This document shows, in pieces, positions 15,624-24,498 of a DNA stretch of 24,846 nucleotides. The translations under genes were made by a program, and so were the position numbers. This DNA comes from CAYFXA01 sp964347135. Lineage in GTDB: Bacteria > Patescibacteriota > Microgenomatia > PFEM01 > JAHIFH01. The notes below the pieces were generated by a model. The model saw only the letters and a list, made by a program, of their open reading frames with translations, did not search any database and was not told the origin of the DNA. The DNA is taken from positions 1 to 24,846 of the forward strand of contig CAYFXA010000014.1 in NCBI GenBank assembly GCA_964347135.1, in the 5' to 3' direction. How positions within the stretch are numbered: position 1 is the first letter of the stretch; each line of letters starts with the position of its first letter.

Positions 15624-18290
15624 CTATCCATATTTCGGATAGCAGCATTTTTTATATTTCTTGTTTGACCCGCAAGGACAGGGGTCATTTCGACCCACTT
15701 TTTTCTTTTTCACCACTCTTGGTCTTGCTTGCTCTGGTTGAGGAGTTAAGCCAATGCCGTTCTGAACATCGATATTAGTCTGGACTGGCTGAGGGGTGGA
15801 CCGGGGCTGACCAACCTGAATTCTAAAAATTTGCCTAATAATATCATGGTCAACCGAACCCAATAATCGCTCAAAGGAAGCAAAAGCCTCTTTTTTGTAC
15901 TCAACCAAAGGGTCTTTTTGGCCATATCCTCGCAGAGTCACACCTTCTCGTAAGTCATTCATGGCATCAAGATGGTCAACCCACAAACGGTCAATTGTTC
16001 GCAGATAAACAAATCTTTCGATTTGGCGCATTGTTTCTGAGCCAACCTGCTTTTCTCTTGTTTGATAAGCATCCATAACTAACTTTCCGAGAATGTCTTT
16101 AATTTTCTCAACCTCCTTTATTTTCTTTAATTGGTCTTTTAATTTTCCTTGAGAATTGCCATCTAAAGGCAGAATCTCACAAAAACCATTAACAATTTGG
16201 TCATATTCGATTTGGGTAATGCCTTCGGGAGCATAAAGAGCGACTAAGTTATCCAAATCAGCTATCATTTTCTCTTGAACTTCTTTTTTTAATTCACCAT
16301 TAGCCTGATCCGCGGCTTTAAGAATTTCTTGTCTTTTTTGATAAATAATCTCTCTTTGTTTATTCATGACGTCATCATATTCGACCACCCGTTTCCGCAT
16401 ATCAAAGTTAAAGCCTTCGACCTTCACTTGGGATTGTTCAATTGCCTTAGAAACCATGGAATGCTCAATTGGCTGGTCTTCAGGTAATCTAAGGGTTGTC
16501 ATTAGAGTGGCAATTTTTTCACCGCCAAAAAGACGCATAATGTCATCTTCCAAAGAAACAAAAAATCTTGAGGAACCTGGGTCTCCTTGACGCCCGGAAC
16601 GACCCCGAAGCTGATTATCAATTCGGCGTGACTCGTGTCTTTCGGTCCCCACCACATGGAGACCACCCGATTTTATCACTTTATCATGCTCTTTTTGCCA
16701 TTCCGACATTGTTTTTTTAGTTTGTTTTTCTGGTTTAGAACCACCCAAAACAATGTCCACTCCCCGACCCGCCATATTGGTGGCAACGGTAACCGCTTTT
16801 GGCTTACCAGCTTCGGCAATAATTTTGGCTTCCTTCTCGTGTTGTTTAGCATTTAAAATATTGTGGGGAATGCCTTTTTTATCAAGGAATTTAGAAATAA
16901 TCTCGTTGCGCTCAATCGAAGTTGTTCCCACCAAAACTGGCTGTTCTTTTTGATGACACTCCTCAATCTCCCGAACTACGGCTGCGTATTTTGCCCGCAT
17001 CGTTTTGTAAACCACGTCAGGATGGTCAGTCCGAATCATGGGTTCGTTAGTGGGAATAATCATTGTTTCCAAATCATAAATTTTAACAAACTCCTCGGCT
17101 TCGGTAGCAGCGGTTCCCGTCATTCCCGTTAATTTTTGATACATTCGGAAATAGTTCTGAAAGGAAATCGTTGCCATCGTAATTGATTCTTGCTGAATCT
17201 TAACCCCTTCTTTGGCTTCAACCGCTTGGTGCAAGCCTTCAGACCAACGCCGACCATGCATTAATCGGCCTGTAAATTCATCAACAATAATCACTTGGTC
17301 ATCTTTAACCACGTAATCACGATCACGAAGATAATGGGTTCTTGCTTTTAGAGCATTTTCAATATGATGAATGGTGTCAAAATCTTTTTCATAAAGATTA
17401 TCAACCCCCAACCGATTCTCCACTTTTTTAATTCCATGTTCGGTTAAATTGGCGGTCTTTAATTTTTCATCCATAACAAAGTCCGTGTCTGACGATAAAC
17501 TTTTAATTAATTCAGCGAAATCATAATATTTTTGGGTGGGTTCGGTGTCTGGAGCAGAAATAATCAAAGGCGTCCGGGCTTCATCAACCAAAATCGAATC
17601 AACTTCATCAACAATGGCAAAGTGATGACCCCGTTGAACCTGGTCTTCAAAACGAAGAGCCATATTATCCCGAAGGTAATCAAAACCAAACTCGTTGTTG
17701 GTTCCGTAAGTGACATCAGCCTGATAAGCCTCTTGGCGATTTACGGGCTTAAGGTGTCTTAAACGCTCATCATCCTGTTGTTTTTCCGTGTATTCTGGAT
17801 CCAAAAGAAAAGCCTGGTCGTGAATAATACAACCCAAGGAAAGTCCAGCAAATTGCAAAGCCTTTCCATACCAACCCGTATCTCGGCGAGCGAGATAATC
17901 GTTAACCGTAACAATATGAACGCCCTTGCCAGTCAAGCCATTAAGATAGGCAGCAATCGCTGCTGATAAAGTTTTTCCCTCTCCTGTTCTTTGCTCGGCA
18001 ATTTTACCTTGATGAAGAGTAATGGCTGCCATTAACTGAACATCAAAAGCCCGCTCACCCACTATTCGCCGAATCGCTTCTCGAGCCAAGGCAAACGCTT
18101 CAGGCAATAAATCATCAAGCGTTTCTCCATTAGCCAAGCGTTCTTTAAAAGCCGCGGTCATGCCTGGGAATTCATCATCCTTGAGTTTTTTCATTTTAGG
18201 CTCAAGAGAATTGATTTTTTCCACCAAAGGTTGCAACTTTTTCAGTTGTTTTTCATTGGTGTCTAAAAAGCGGTCAAGGAATTTAATCAT
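15624..18290 (-). CDS. secA: Protein translocase ATPase SecA
   Basis: SecA drives post-translational export through SecYEG. Visible in order are IAEQRTGEGKTLSAAIAAYL (Walker A), VDEVDSILVDEARTPLIIS (DEAD-type Walker B), the preprotein-binding region, GTTSIERNEIISKFL, ATNMAGRGVDIVLGG and QLRGRSGRQGDPGSSRFF in the second nucleotide-binding fold, the helical scaffold, and a C-terminal SEC-C zinc finger (RNDPCPCGSNKKYKKCC). I start it at the ATG at 18290, giving MIKFLDRFLD and 888 residues; the 26 upstream in-frame residues are not SecA-like and would overlap the promoter and the upstream gene. All catalytic motifs are intact. Signal-bearing proteins in this window (surface protein, LTD protein, M23 hydrolase) would be its clients. 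Confidence 0.97.
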   Translation of the reverse strand: MIKFLDRFLDTNEKQLKKLQPLVEKINSLEPKMKKLKDDEFPGMTAAFKERLANGETLDDLLPEAFALAREAIRRIVGERAFDVQLMAAITLHQGKIAEQRTGEGKTLSAAIAAYLNGLTGKGVHIVTVNDYLARRDTGWYGKALQFAGLSLGCIIHDQAFLLDPEYTEKQQDDERLRHLKPVNRQEAYQADVTYGTNNEFGFDYLRDNMALRFEDQVQRGHHFAIVDEVDSILVDEARTPLIISAPDTEPTQKYYDFAELIKSLSSDTDFVMDEKLKTANLTEHGIKKVENRLGVDNLYEKDFDTIHHIENALKARTHYLRDRDYVVKDDQVIIVDEFTGRLMHGRRWSEGLHQAVEAKEGVKIQQESITMATISFQNYFRMYQKLTGMTGTAATEAEEFVKIYDLETMIIPTNEPMIRTDHPDVVYKTMRAKYAAVVREIEECHQKEQPVLVGTTSIERNEIISKFLDKKGIPHNILNAKQHEKEAKIIAEAGKPKAVTVATNMAGRGVDIVLGGSKPEKQTKKTMSEWQKEHDKVIKSGGLHVVGTERHESRRIDNQLRGRSGRQGDPGSSRFFVSLEDDIMRLFGGEKIATLMTTLRLPEDQPIEHSMVSKAIEQSQVKVEGFNFDMRKRVVEYDDVMNKQREIIYQKRQEILKAADQANGELKKEVQEKMIADLDNLVALYAPEGITQIEYDQIVNGFCEILPLDGNSQGKLKDQLKKIKEVEKIKDILGKLVMDAYQTREKQVGSETMRQIERFVYLRTIDRLWVDHLDAMNDLREGVTLRGYGQKDPLVEYKKEAFASFERLLGSVDHDIIRQIFRIQVGQPRSTPQPVQTNIDVQNGIGLTPQPEQARPRVVKKKKVGRNDPCPCGSNKKYKKCCYPKYG

Positions 18291-18296
18291 GACTCT

Positions 18297-18302
18297 ATTA
18301 TA
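18297..18302 (-). promoter_or_regulatory. secA -10 box with almost no leader
   Basis: A perfect minus-strand TATAAT lies 6 nt before the secA ATG (18290). If used, transcription would begin at or within 1-2 nt of the start codon, giving a leaderless mRNA. The hexamer 17 bp upstream (TAGAAG) is a poor -35 match. Confidence 0.5.
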
Positions 18303-18315
18303 CTTGAAAGTGATT

Positions 18316-18942
18316 TCAGCTTCTAGCGAAAAAAAGAAGGTTGGTATGAGTTTCCGCGGTCTCAACAAAAGAAAAATGTTCTCTTAGTTTCTTTTCAAAT
18401 TCAATTAAATCTTCGCTTGGGGAAATGAGACGATTAAAGATTACTTTCCCATCTTTTTTAAGAAGACCATTAATATTTTTCAAAAACTCATTACTTTCCA
18501 CTTTTGGAGACAATTTACCACCAACATATAAATCAACTATAATTAAATCGAATTTATTGCCTTGGTAGTTGTTAGTCCATTTAATCGCGTCAGTATTGAC
18601 GATTTTCAGGTTGTTAATCTTCCTCAAACCAAAAAACTCTTTACCAATCTTAATAATCTCTGGGTCAATCTCAATGCCAATGATTTTGGCTTCTGGATAA
18701 CGCGCTTTAATTAATTGAACCACTGTTCCTCCACCAAGTCCTAAGACTAAGCAATTAGATAGAGGAAGTTTACCTTTGGTTTTTTGAATCGCTTTTTTCC
18801 AAATTCCTTTAATTATTCCCCCTGATTGAATCAAATCCCCAACATAAAGAGTGCATTTCCCAAACTGCTCTTTAACAATAATTTCCCCACTAATTTTTGA
18901 TTTAGTTTTACAAACTGTTCGCGGAAAAAAAGAAAAACTCAT
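18316..18942 (-). CDS. Spermidine-synthase-like SAM-binding Rossmann protein
   Basis: The fold is that of class I methyltransferases and aminopropyltransferases: a glycine-rich loop LGLGGGTVV (67-75), an acidic residue after strand 2 (GIEIDPE, 89-95), Asp118 in NTDAIKW, and the strand FDLIIVDLYVGG (131-142). The spacing and the VDLY motif resemble the spermidine synthase (SpeE-like) family. The substrate cannot be told from sequence. With the ATG at 18942 it has 208 residues, shorter than SpeE (about 280) because the N-terminal beta domain is reduced. That start is 4 nt after the ABC transporter stop; an upstream ATG at 18987 would overlap that gene by 41 nt. It is the last gene of the lysS-led operon. 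Confidence 0.82.
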   Translation of the reverse strand: MSFSFFPRTVCKTKSKISGEIIVKEQFGKCTLYVGDLIQSGGIIKGIWKKAIQKTKGKLPLSNCLVLGLGGGTVVQLIKARYPEAKIIGIEIDPEIIKIGKEFFGLRKINNLKIVNTDAIKWTNNYQGNKFDLIIVDLYVGGKLSPKVESNEFLKNINGLLKKDGKVIFNRLISPSEDLIEFEKKLREHFSFVETAETHTNLLFFARS

Positions 18943-18946
18943 AATT

Positions 18947-20773
18947 TTAACGATAGCTTTTTGCCTGAAGTTCAAAAAGCTCTGCATATAATCCTTTTTT
19001 CTTCATCAATTTCCGATGGGTGCCCGTTTCAATAATTTTGCCTTTGTCAATTACGCATATCTTGGAAGCCCGCCGTAAAGTGGAAAAACGATGGGAAATG
19101 AGAATAAGAATTTTTTTCCCAATTAACTTTTGGACTTCATTAAAAATTTCCTCTTCCGCTTTGGGGTCAACATTTGAAGTTGGTTCATCAAGAACAATAA
19201 TATCTGCCTCTCTAAACAAAACCCTTGCTAAGCCTATTCTTTGCCACTGACCAAGTGAGGGGTCAATTCCTCCTTCAAGTTGTCGAGTAAGCGGATTTTC
19301 ATATTTAAGGGGTAGCGAAGAAATAAATTCGTGAATGGCTGCTTTTTTGGCTGATTTTGAAACAAGGTCGGTGTTTTCCACTTCTTCAATTCGTCCGTAG
19401 CCAATAGATTCACGAGCCGTAAAAGCATAAATTTCGAAGTTTTGAAAAAGAACCGACAGCTTTCTCCATAAATGGTCTCGATTTAAACTAGTCAAATTTT
19501 CACCATCAACTAAAATTTTCCCTTTTTGGGGATCATAAAATCGACAGAGCAATTTAACTATAGTTGTCTTCCCCGCTCCGTTTTCACCGATTAAGCCAAG
19601 TGGTTCTCCTGGAGAAATTGTGAGATTAATCCCTTTTAGAACCCAAGGTTGGTCATCTTTATATTTAAACCAAACGTCTTTAAACTCAATTCCCTTTTTT
19701 ATTTTCTCGGGTAGCTTTTTTCTGCCTTTACTGACTTCTGGTTTGAGATTCAAAAACCAGATTAAATCAGCCACAAACAAATAATTCTCATATAGCTCTA
19801 CGAAAGCACCAATTAAGCCAGTCAAATTTCCTTGGAATGAGTAAGTCGCTCGTAAATACATTTCGGCACTACCAACAGTAATTCTTTGCCAAATTGCCAT
19901 AATACCGAAATACAAACTGAATAAAAACACCAAGGCACTTTGGGGGAGAGACGTTAAAAAGCGGGCTGTTTGTTTTTTTCGTCGCAAATCCAATTCTTCA
20001 GTAAAAATCTCTTCCCGGAGTTTTTTCATTCTTTTAACAAAGTAAGGGGCAATTTGCAAAATCTTTGTTTCTAAAAGACTCCTTGATCTGATTAAGTAAT
20101 AAGCCATCCAACCCCAAACCTTGTATTTGGGTGCCGTCTTTCCATGGAGTTCGTATTCCATTCTCGTATAGCGGGCATCAATAAAAAATTCTGGCAAGGA
20201 GAAAAGAAAAATCACCAAAGCGATTACTGGTTTGAAAAAGAAGATGATTGCAAAAGTGGATACCAACCCAAAAAAATGATTGGGAATATTAGAAAGAGGA
20301 AAGGCTAAACCCCAGGCTCTTCTTCCGCTTTCTCTTTCGATTTTGCCAAACCTATCCCTAAAAGCAGCCTCTTCTATTGTTTCCATATCCAGCTCCGCCA
20401 TTTTTTGAGCTAAAAGCGTGTCTATGTGGGCGGAAAAGACCTTAGCTGTCGCGTGTCTTAGATAGCCTGATAACCTTGACAAAACAGACTGAATAACACC
20501 TATCAACACCCTTAGAAAAAAAAGAAGAACGAAAATTTTCATTACTTCCTGCCAGAACGGATTGCCAATATTCTTAACCAAAGCGTCAATAGTCAATTTT
20601 TCAAGGTAAAGAGTCGGAAAAACTAACAACCCAACCAAAACATTAACCAAAAAAATCCCGGCGAGTAATCCAGGGTTAGCTTTCCAAACCAACCTAACGG
20701 TTTCGGAAAAAGTAAAAGTAACCCTTTTCAAACCAATGAAAACGTTTTTAGGGGTCAGGCTTCTTATTTTCAT
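18947..20773 (-). CDS. ABC transporter, fused membrane and ATPase domains (exporter type)
   Basis: The 608-residue half-transporter has a type I exporter membrane domain (hydrophobic segments about 35-60, 80-100, 160-200 and 275-300) and an ATPase domain from about 365. Visible motifs are Walker A GENGAGKTT (396-404, Lys402), the Q-loop in VLFQNFEIY, Walker B IIVLDEPTSNVD and the switch histidine in ILISHRFST. The signature reads PSLGQWQRIGLAR rather than LSGGQ, so its first two positions are atypical. Such proteins work as dimers and export lipids, peptides or drugs; the substrate is unknown. The ATG overlaps the serS stop by 4 nt, so it is translationally coupled to serS. Confidence 0.93.
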   Translation of the reverse strand: MKIRSLTPKNVFIGLKRVTFTFSETVRLVWKANPGLLAGIFLVNVLVGLLVFPTLYLEKLTIDALVKNIGNPFWQEVMKIFVLLFFLRVLIGVIQSVLSRLSGYLRHATAKVFSAHIDTLLAQKMAELDMETIEEAAFRDRFGKIERESGRRAWGLAFPLSNIPNHFFGLVSTFAIIFFFKPVIALVIFLFSLPEFFIDARYTRMEYELHGKTAPKYKVWGWMAYYLIRSRSLLETKILQIAPYFVKRMKKLREEIFTEELDLRRKKQTARFLTSLPQSALVFLFSLYFGIMAIWQRITVGSAEMYLRATYSFQGNLTGLIGAFVELYENYLFVADLIWFLNLKPEVSKGRKKLPEKIKKGIEFKDVWFKYKDDQPWVLKGINLTISPGEPLGLIGENGAGKTTIVKLLCRFYDPQKGKILVDGENLTSLNRDHLWRKLSVLFQNFEIYAFTARESIGYGRIEEVENTDLVSKSAKKAAIHEFISSLPLKYENPLTRQLEGGIDPSLGQWQRIGLARVLFREADIIVLDEPTSNVDPKAEEEIFNEVQKLIGKKILILISHRFSTLRRASKICVIDKGKIIETGTHRKLMKKKGLYAELFELQAKSYR

Positions 20774-22011
20774 TTTTTAGGAGAGATTTTCTTAAAACCA
20801 GTATATTTTTGAAGAACCTTGGGCACCTCGATTGAACCATCTTTTTGTTGATAGTTTTCGAGAATGGCGAGAATGGTTCTACCAATGGCAAAGGCGGTTG
20901 CATTTAAGGTGTGGATAAACTCTGTTTTCTTGCCTTCTCGGTACTTTATGTTAAGCCTTCTTGCTTGAAAGTCGGTTGTTGCTGCGGCTGAATGAGTTTC
21001 CCGGTATCCTTTCTCCGCTGGAAACCAACAGTTAAGGTCATATTTTCTTGCTGCCGGATGACCTAAATCGCCAGCACACATTTTCGTTATTTGATAAGGA
21101 ATTTCTAATTTTTTAACCAATTTCTCCTCTAAAGACAAAAGATAGTCATGTTCTTTTTTATCTGATTTTGGTTGGGGTTTGATAAAAGAAAACATTTCCA
21201 TTTTGTCAAATTGGTGAACCCGGAAAATGCCTTTGGTGTCTTTGCCGTAAGTACCCGCTTCTCTTCGAAGGCAAGTGGAAAAGCCAACGTATCTTTGAGG
21301 CAAATCTTTGGCTTCGAAAATCTCATTGGCGTGCATTGGTCCAATTGATTGTTCGGCAGTGCCAACGAGATAGAGCTTATCCTTATCGAGTCGATAGGCC
21401 TGGTCTTCACCCCCGTGTTCCAAATAACCCATACCTCTCATCATTTCATCTTTAATTAAAATTGGGGGAACAATTGGAATAAATTTCTCTTTAACTAAGG
21501 TTTCTAAAGCCAATTGAACCAAAGCAAATTCTAATTGAACGGCTTCATTTTTAAGATAGCCGAATCTGGTGCCAGAAACTTTACTGGCGGTCTTGGTATC
21601 AATCAGGTCTAATGACTCCCCCAGTTGTTGATAGTCTTTGAGTTTGAAATTAAGTTTTTTTGGCTTACCCCATTTCTTAATCTCCACATTTTCTGATTCA
21701 TCTTTACCCTTGGGAACATCATCCGCCGGAAGATTGGGAATTTCTAAAAGAAGGTTATTATATTGCTCTTCAACTGCCCTCAGGTCTGGCTCTAGTCTTC
21801 TCAGCATTTCTTTAATTTTCTTGCCTTTCTTAACTTCACCCTTTTTTAACTTATTTCTTGCTTGGCGCCATTTATCTACCTCGGCCATTAGTTGCCCACG
21901 GGTTTCATTAACCTTTAAAACCCGGTCAACAATTTTCGGGTCATAGCCTTTTTTCTTGACTCCTTCTTTTACTTTTTCTGGATTTTCTTTGATGAAATTA
22001 ATGTCTAACAT
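20770..22011 (-). CDS. serS: Serine--tRNA ligase
   Basis: Class II aminoacyl-tRNA synthetase that charges tRNA-Ser. The 413 residues are near the family length. Visible are the N-terminal tRNA-binding coiled coil (about 25-105), the TAEQS segment of the serine pocket, motif 2 LRREAGTYGKDTKGIFRVHQF, and motif 3 with NATAFAIGRTILAILENYQ followed by the SIEVPKVLQKYTG end. The start MLDINFIKENPE is typical of SerRS. The ATG begins 1 nt after the HD gene stop, and the stop overlaps the ABC transporter ATG. The upstream lysS promoter probably serves it. Confidence 0.97.
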   Translation of the reverse strand: MLDINFIKENPEKVKEGVKKKGYDPKIVDRVLKVNETRGQLMAEVDKWRQARNKLKKGEVKKGKKIKEMLRRLEPDLRAVEEQYNNLLLEIPNLPADDVPKGKDESENVEIKKWGKPKKLNFKLKDYQQLGESLDLIDTKTASKVSGTRFGYLKNEAVQLEFALVQLALETLVKEKFIPIVPPILIKDEMMRGMGYLEHGGEDQAYRLDKDKLYLVGTAEQSIGPMHANEIFEAKDLPQRYVGFSTCLRREAGTYGKDTKGIFRVHQFDKMEMFSFIKPQPKSDKKEHDYLLSLEEKLVKKLEIPYQITKMCAGDLGHPAARKYDLNCWFPAEKGYRETHSAAATTDFQARRLNIKYREGKKTEFIHTLNATAFAIGRTILAILENYQQKDGSIEVPKVLQKYTGFKKISPKK

Positions 22012-22012
22012 C

Positions 22013-22570
22013 TTAGAGCCCTAGTTCTTTACTAATTCCTTGCATTGACCTTAAAGCAAGTTCTATAAATTCTGACAAGGGTATGCCTAATTTTTCCTCG
22101 CACATCTTTATTTGTTCTCGATCAACCGCTGCGGCAAAAGCTTTGTCTTTCATTTTTTTTAAAACCGAATCGAGTTTAACCGAAGCCAATTTCTTGTCCG
22201 GCATTACCAAGGCAGTGGCAACAAAAAAGCCCGTTAACTCGTCAGAACAATAAAGCGCCCAATCCATTTTTGATTTTGGTTCTACCCCCGTATGTTCTCT
22301 GTTATGGGCTTTAATCGCCTGAATAATATCTTTATCTACTCCAAGTCTTCCTAATTCTTCGGCTAACATTAAAGCGTGCCTTTTGGGTTTATCTTTAGTG
22401 TGTTCATAATCAGCATCGTGAAGAAGGCCAACCAAACCCCACTTTTCTTCATCCTCGCCAAAATGCCTTGCTAAGCCCTTCATCACCGCTTCAGCCGCCA
22501 AATGGTGTTTAACCAAATTCGGATTTTTAATCCAATCTTGAACTAAAGCAAGTGCTTCTGCTCTGGTCAT
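22013..22570 (-). CDS. HD-domain metal-dependent phosphohydrolase, substrate unknown
   Basis: The 185-residue protein carries the HD-superfamily pattern: His22/His23 in NLVKHHLAAE, His51-Asp52 in GLLHDADYE, His65 in KRHALMLAEELGRLG, His89 in IKAHNREHTG and Asp110 in CSDELTGFF. The metal ligands are therefore complete. HD proteins of this size usually hydrolyse phosphate esters of nucleotides or cyclic dinucleotides; which one cannot be told here. The C-terminal helical part (about 125-185) lacks known motifs. It overlaps lysS by 4 nt (ATGA) and ends 1 nt before serS, so it is locked between two tRNA synthetases; a link to nucleotide signalling or salvage would be speculation. Confidence 0.92.
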   Translation of the reverse strand: MTRAEALALVQDWIKNPNLVKHHLAAEAVMKGLARHFGEDEEKWGLVGLLHDADYEHTKDKPKRHALMLAEELGRLGVDKDIIQAIKAHNREHTGVEPKSKMDWALYCSDELTGFFVATALVMPDKKLASVKLDSVLKKMKDKAFAAAVDREQIKMCEEKLGIPLSEFIELALRSMQGISKELGL

Positions 22571-24045
22571 GTTTTTTTCTTCCTTTCTGGGCGAAGGATG
22601 GGAAAAGCAATTACTTCCCTAATTGAGGGCACATCTGTAAACAACATCGCCAACCTATCAATAGCAATAGCTATCCCACAGGTGGGCGGAAGTCCATATT
22701 CAATGGCAGATAAATAATCATAATCAGCCTGATGTGCCTCCTCAAAACCTGCCTCTTTTCTTTTCTTTTCTTCGATAAAGCGTTTTTCAAGATCTAGTGG
22801 ATCAGTCAACTCGGTGTAATTATTTCCAAGCTCAAAGCCAGCGGCAAACATTTCGAATCTTTGGGTAAACCGTGGATCTCTACATTTCTTTGCCAAGGGT
22901 GAGACTTCAATTGGATAATCATAAGTAATCGTTGGCTGAATTAATTTTTCTTCCACTATTTCCTCAAGCACAAAAGCAATCATTTCACCAATAGTTCGCA
23001 TTTTACCCAATTTCTTCAATTTCTCCGCTTTAATTCCTAACTTTGAGATGGCCCTTTTTGCTTCTGTTATCGATTTCCAATCCGATGGATCAACACCTGC
23101 ATATTTTTTAGCCGCCTCGACTACTTTTAATCTTTTCCAAGGGCGCTTTACATCAATAGCTCTATTTTGATATTTAAGTTTTGTAGTGCCGAGCACTTTT
23201 TTAGCGGCACCTTCAATAATTTCCTCAATAATATTCATGCCAAAATTGTAATCCTCAAATGCAGTCATTGCTTCGAACAAGGTAAATTCAGGATTATGAT
23301 TACGATCTATTCCTTCATTTCTAAAGACTTTAGTAATCTCATACACTTTCTCAAAACCACCTACAATCAACCGTTTAAGATACATTTCATCGGATATCCG
23401 AAGATAGAAATCGCTATCAAGCGCGTTGTGATGGGTAACAAAGGGTTTTGCTAGTCCTCCGCCATAAACTGGTTGAAATGTCGGTGTTTCTACTTCAACA
23501 TAGCCTTTTTTGTTTAAAAACTCTCTGATTGAGATGATTATTTCATCACGGATTTCCAATCTTTTCTTAACCTCAGGATTCATAATTAGATCTACATAGC
23601 GTCGCCTGTATCTCTCTTCCACATCCTTTAAACCGTGCCATTTTGAGGGCAAAGGACGAAGAGATTTGGTTAAAAGGTGGAAATTATCAACTAACACCGA
23701 AATTTCACCGGCATCGGTTTTAAAAATTTTTCCCTGAGCGTCAATAAAGTCACCAATATCTAAAAGAGACAGAAGTTTGGCATTTTTCCCTTTTATCTTT
23801 TCTGATTTAAAAACTAACTGAATTTTGCCGGATTCGTCTTGAAGGTCCAAGAATTCAATTCCTCCATGCCCTCGCATGGACATGATTCGCCCTGCCACAG
23901 ATGCTTGCTTGGCCATCATTTTCAAAGCTTGGGCAATTGAATGTTTTCTTTGGCAACGAGCAGCATAGGGATTAATCCCTAATTTCTTGATTTTCTTGAG
24001 CTTTTCCAGCCTTACTTTTCTTAATTCTTCTAATGGTTTAGCCAT
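22567..24045 (-). CDS. lysS: Lysine--tRNA ligase (class II)
   Basis: Class II lysyl-tRNA synthetase. It has an N-terminal OB-fold tRNA-binding domain (about 50-135, with GRIMSMRGHGGIEFLDLQDE), motif 1 around VEVETPTFQPVYGG, GGGLAKPFVTHHNALDSDFY, motif 2 FRNEGIDRNHNPEFTLFEA, and motif 3 GLPPTCGIAIAIDRLAML near the C-terminus. GGGLAKPF and the OB fold fit LysRS rather than AspRS or AsnRS. I start at the ATG at 24045 (492 residues); a TTG at 24066 lies inside the promoter and is unlikely. Only GAGA is present as a weak Shine-Dalgarno. It leads the coupled lysS-HD-serS-ABC-Rossmann operon. Confidence 0.97.
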   Translation of the reverse strand: MAKPLEELRKVRLEKLKKIKKLGINPYAARCQRKHSIAQALKMMAKQASVAGRIMSMRGHGGIEFLDLQDESGKIQLVFKSEKIKGKNAKLLSLLDIGDFIDAQGKIFKTDAGEISVLVDNFHLLTKSLRPLPSKWHGLKDVEERYRRRYVDLIMNPEVKKRLEIRDEIIISIREFLNKKGYVEVETPTFQPVYGGGLAKPFVTHHNALDSDFYLRISDEMYLKRLIVGGFEKVYEITKVFRNEGIDRNHNPEFTLFEAMTAFEDYNFGMNIIEEIIEGAAKKVLGTTKLKYQNRAIDVKRPWKRLKVVEAAKKYAGVDPSDWKSITEAKRAISKLGIKAEKLKKLGKMRTIGEMIAFVLEEIVEEKLIQPTITYDYPIEVSPLAKKCRDPRFTQRFEMFAAGFELGNNYTELTDPLDLEKRFIEEKKRKEAGFEEAHQADYDYLSAIEYGLPPTCGIAIAIDRLAMLFTDVPSIREVIAFPILRPERKKKT

Positions 24046-24055
24046 TTTCTCTTTC

Positions 24056-24084
24056 AGTATAGGCAAGATTAATAATTTTTACAA
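24056..24084 (-). promoter_or_regulatory. Promoter of the lysS operon
   Basis: Minus-strand TTGTAA (24084-24079) and TATACT (24061-24056) are spaced 17 bp apart, about 10 nt before the lysS ATG. The -35 box overlaps the last codon and stop of the upstream 126-aa gene. The leader would be only a few nucleotides. Confidence 0.7.
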
Positions 24085-24459
24085 GCCATCACCTTTTCCA
24101 CTTTCAAGTAATGGAAAACTTCCGCTGCCGATTTCATCTTCACTAAACATTGAAGAACCCTCTAGCGCGCCGAATACTCCGGACACGAATCCTGCTTCCT
24201 CTCGAAGGGCTTTTAATCCTCCTAATGTTTCTGCCCGTCTTATCAGTTCCTCTCTGTACACGTTAAAAAGTTCTCTTCTAACTTGGCATCCTTCAAGACA
24301 ACCTCCATCTTCTTTTGACTCACATCTTCTAAATTTCCTCCAGAGAATCACAGCGCGCATTAAAACCGTAGGCGTATTCTCCCGCCTAATACTCTCTTCA
24401 ATTTTTTCGCTAGCGTCTCTTAGGGCGCCGTGGCCTCTAAGACATTCAACTGTTCTCAT
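24079..24459 (-). CDS. Small cysteine-containing protein of unknown function (126 aa)
   Basis: I do not recognise this protein. It is soluble and mainly helical, with Cys6 near the N-terminus and a central cysteine cluster, CESKEDGGCLEGCQ (Cys46, 54, 58), that could bind a metal or form disulfides. Flanking segments are Arg/Glu-rich amphipathic helices; the last 30 residues are Gly/Ser-rich and acidic. Its codons seem richer in GC than those of its neighbours (CGG, CGC, GCG), though no codon count was made. No Shine-Dalgarno is seen before the ATG at 24459. It lies 40 nt downstream of an intrinsic terminator that ends a structured leader, so its expression may depend on read-through or antitermination. 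The opposite-strand frame is a Ser-rich shadow. Real-gene status is likely but not certain. Confidence 0.6.
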   Translation of the reverse strand: MRTVECLRGHGALRDASEKIEESIRRENTPTVLMRAVILWRKFRRCESKEDGGCLEGCQVRRELFNVYREELIRRAETLGGLKALREEAGFVSGVFGALEGSSMFSEDEIGSGSFPLLESGKGDGL

Positions 24460-24498
24460 AGTAGTCTTGTGTTTTAATCCTTTCTGATTTCATAAACT

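Noticed and set aside
18291..18368. Longer SecA start giving 26 more residues
   Set aside because: The added residues are unlike SecA, overlap the upstream gene and contain the -10 box; the ATG at 18290 gives the family N-terminus.
23987..24487. Plus-strand Ser-rich 166-residue frame
   Set aside because: It begins inside lysS antisense, covers the 126-aa gene and the lysS promoter, and has the composition of a shadow frame.
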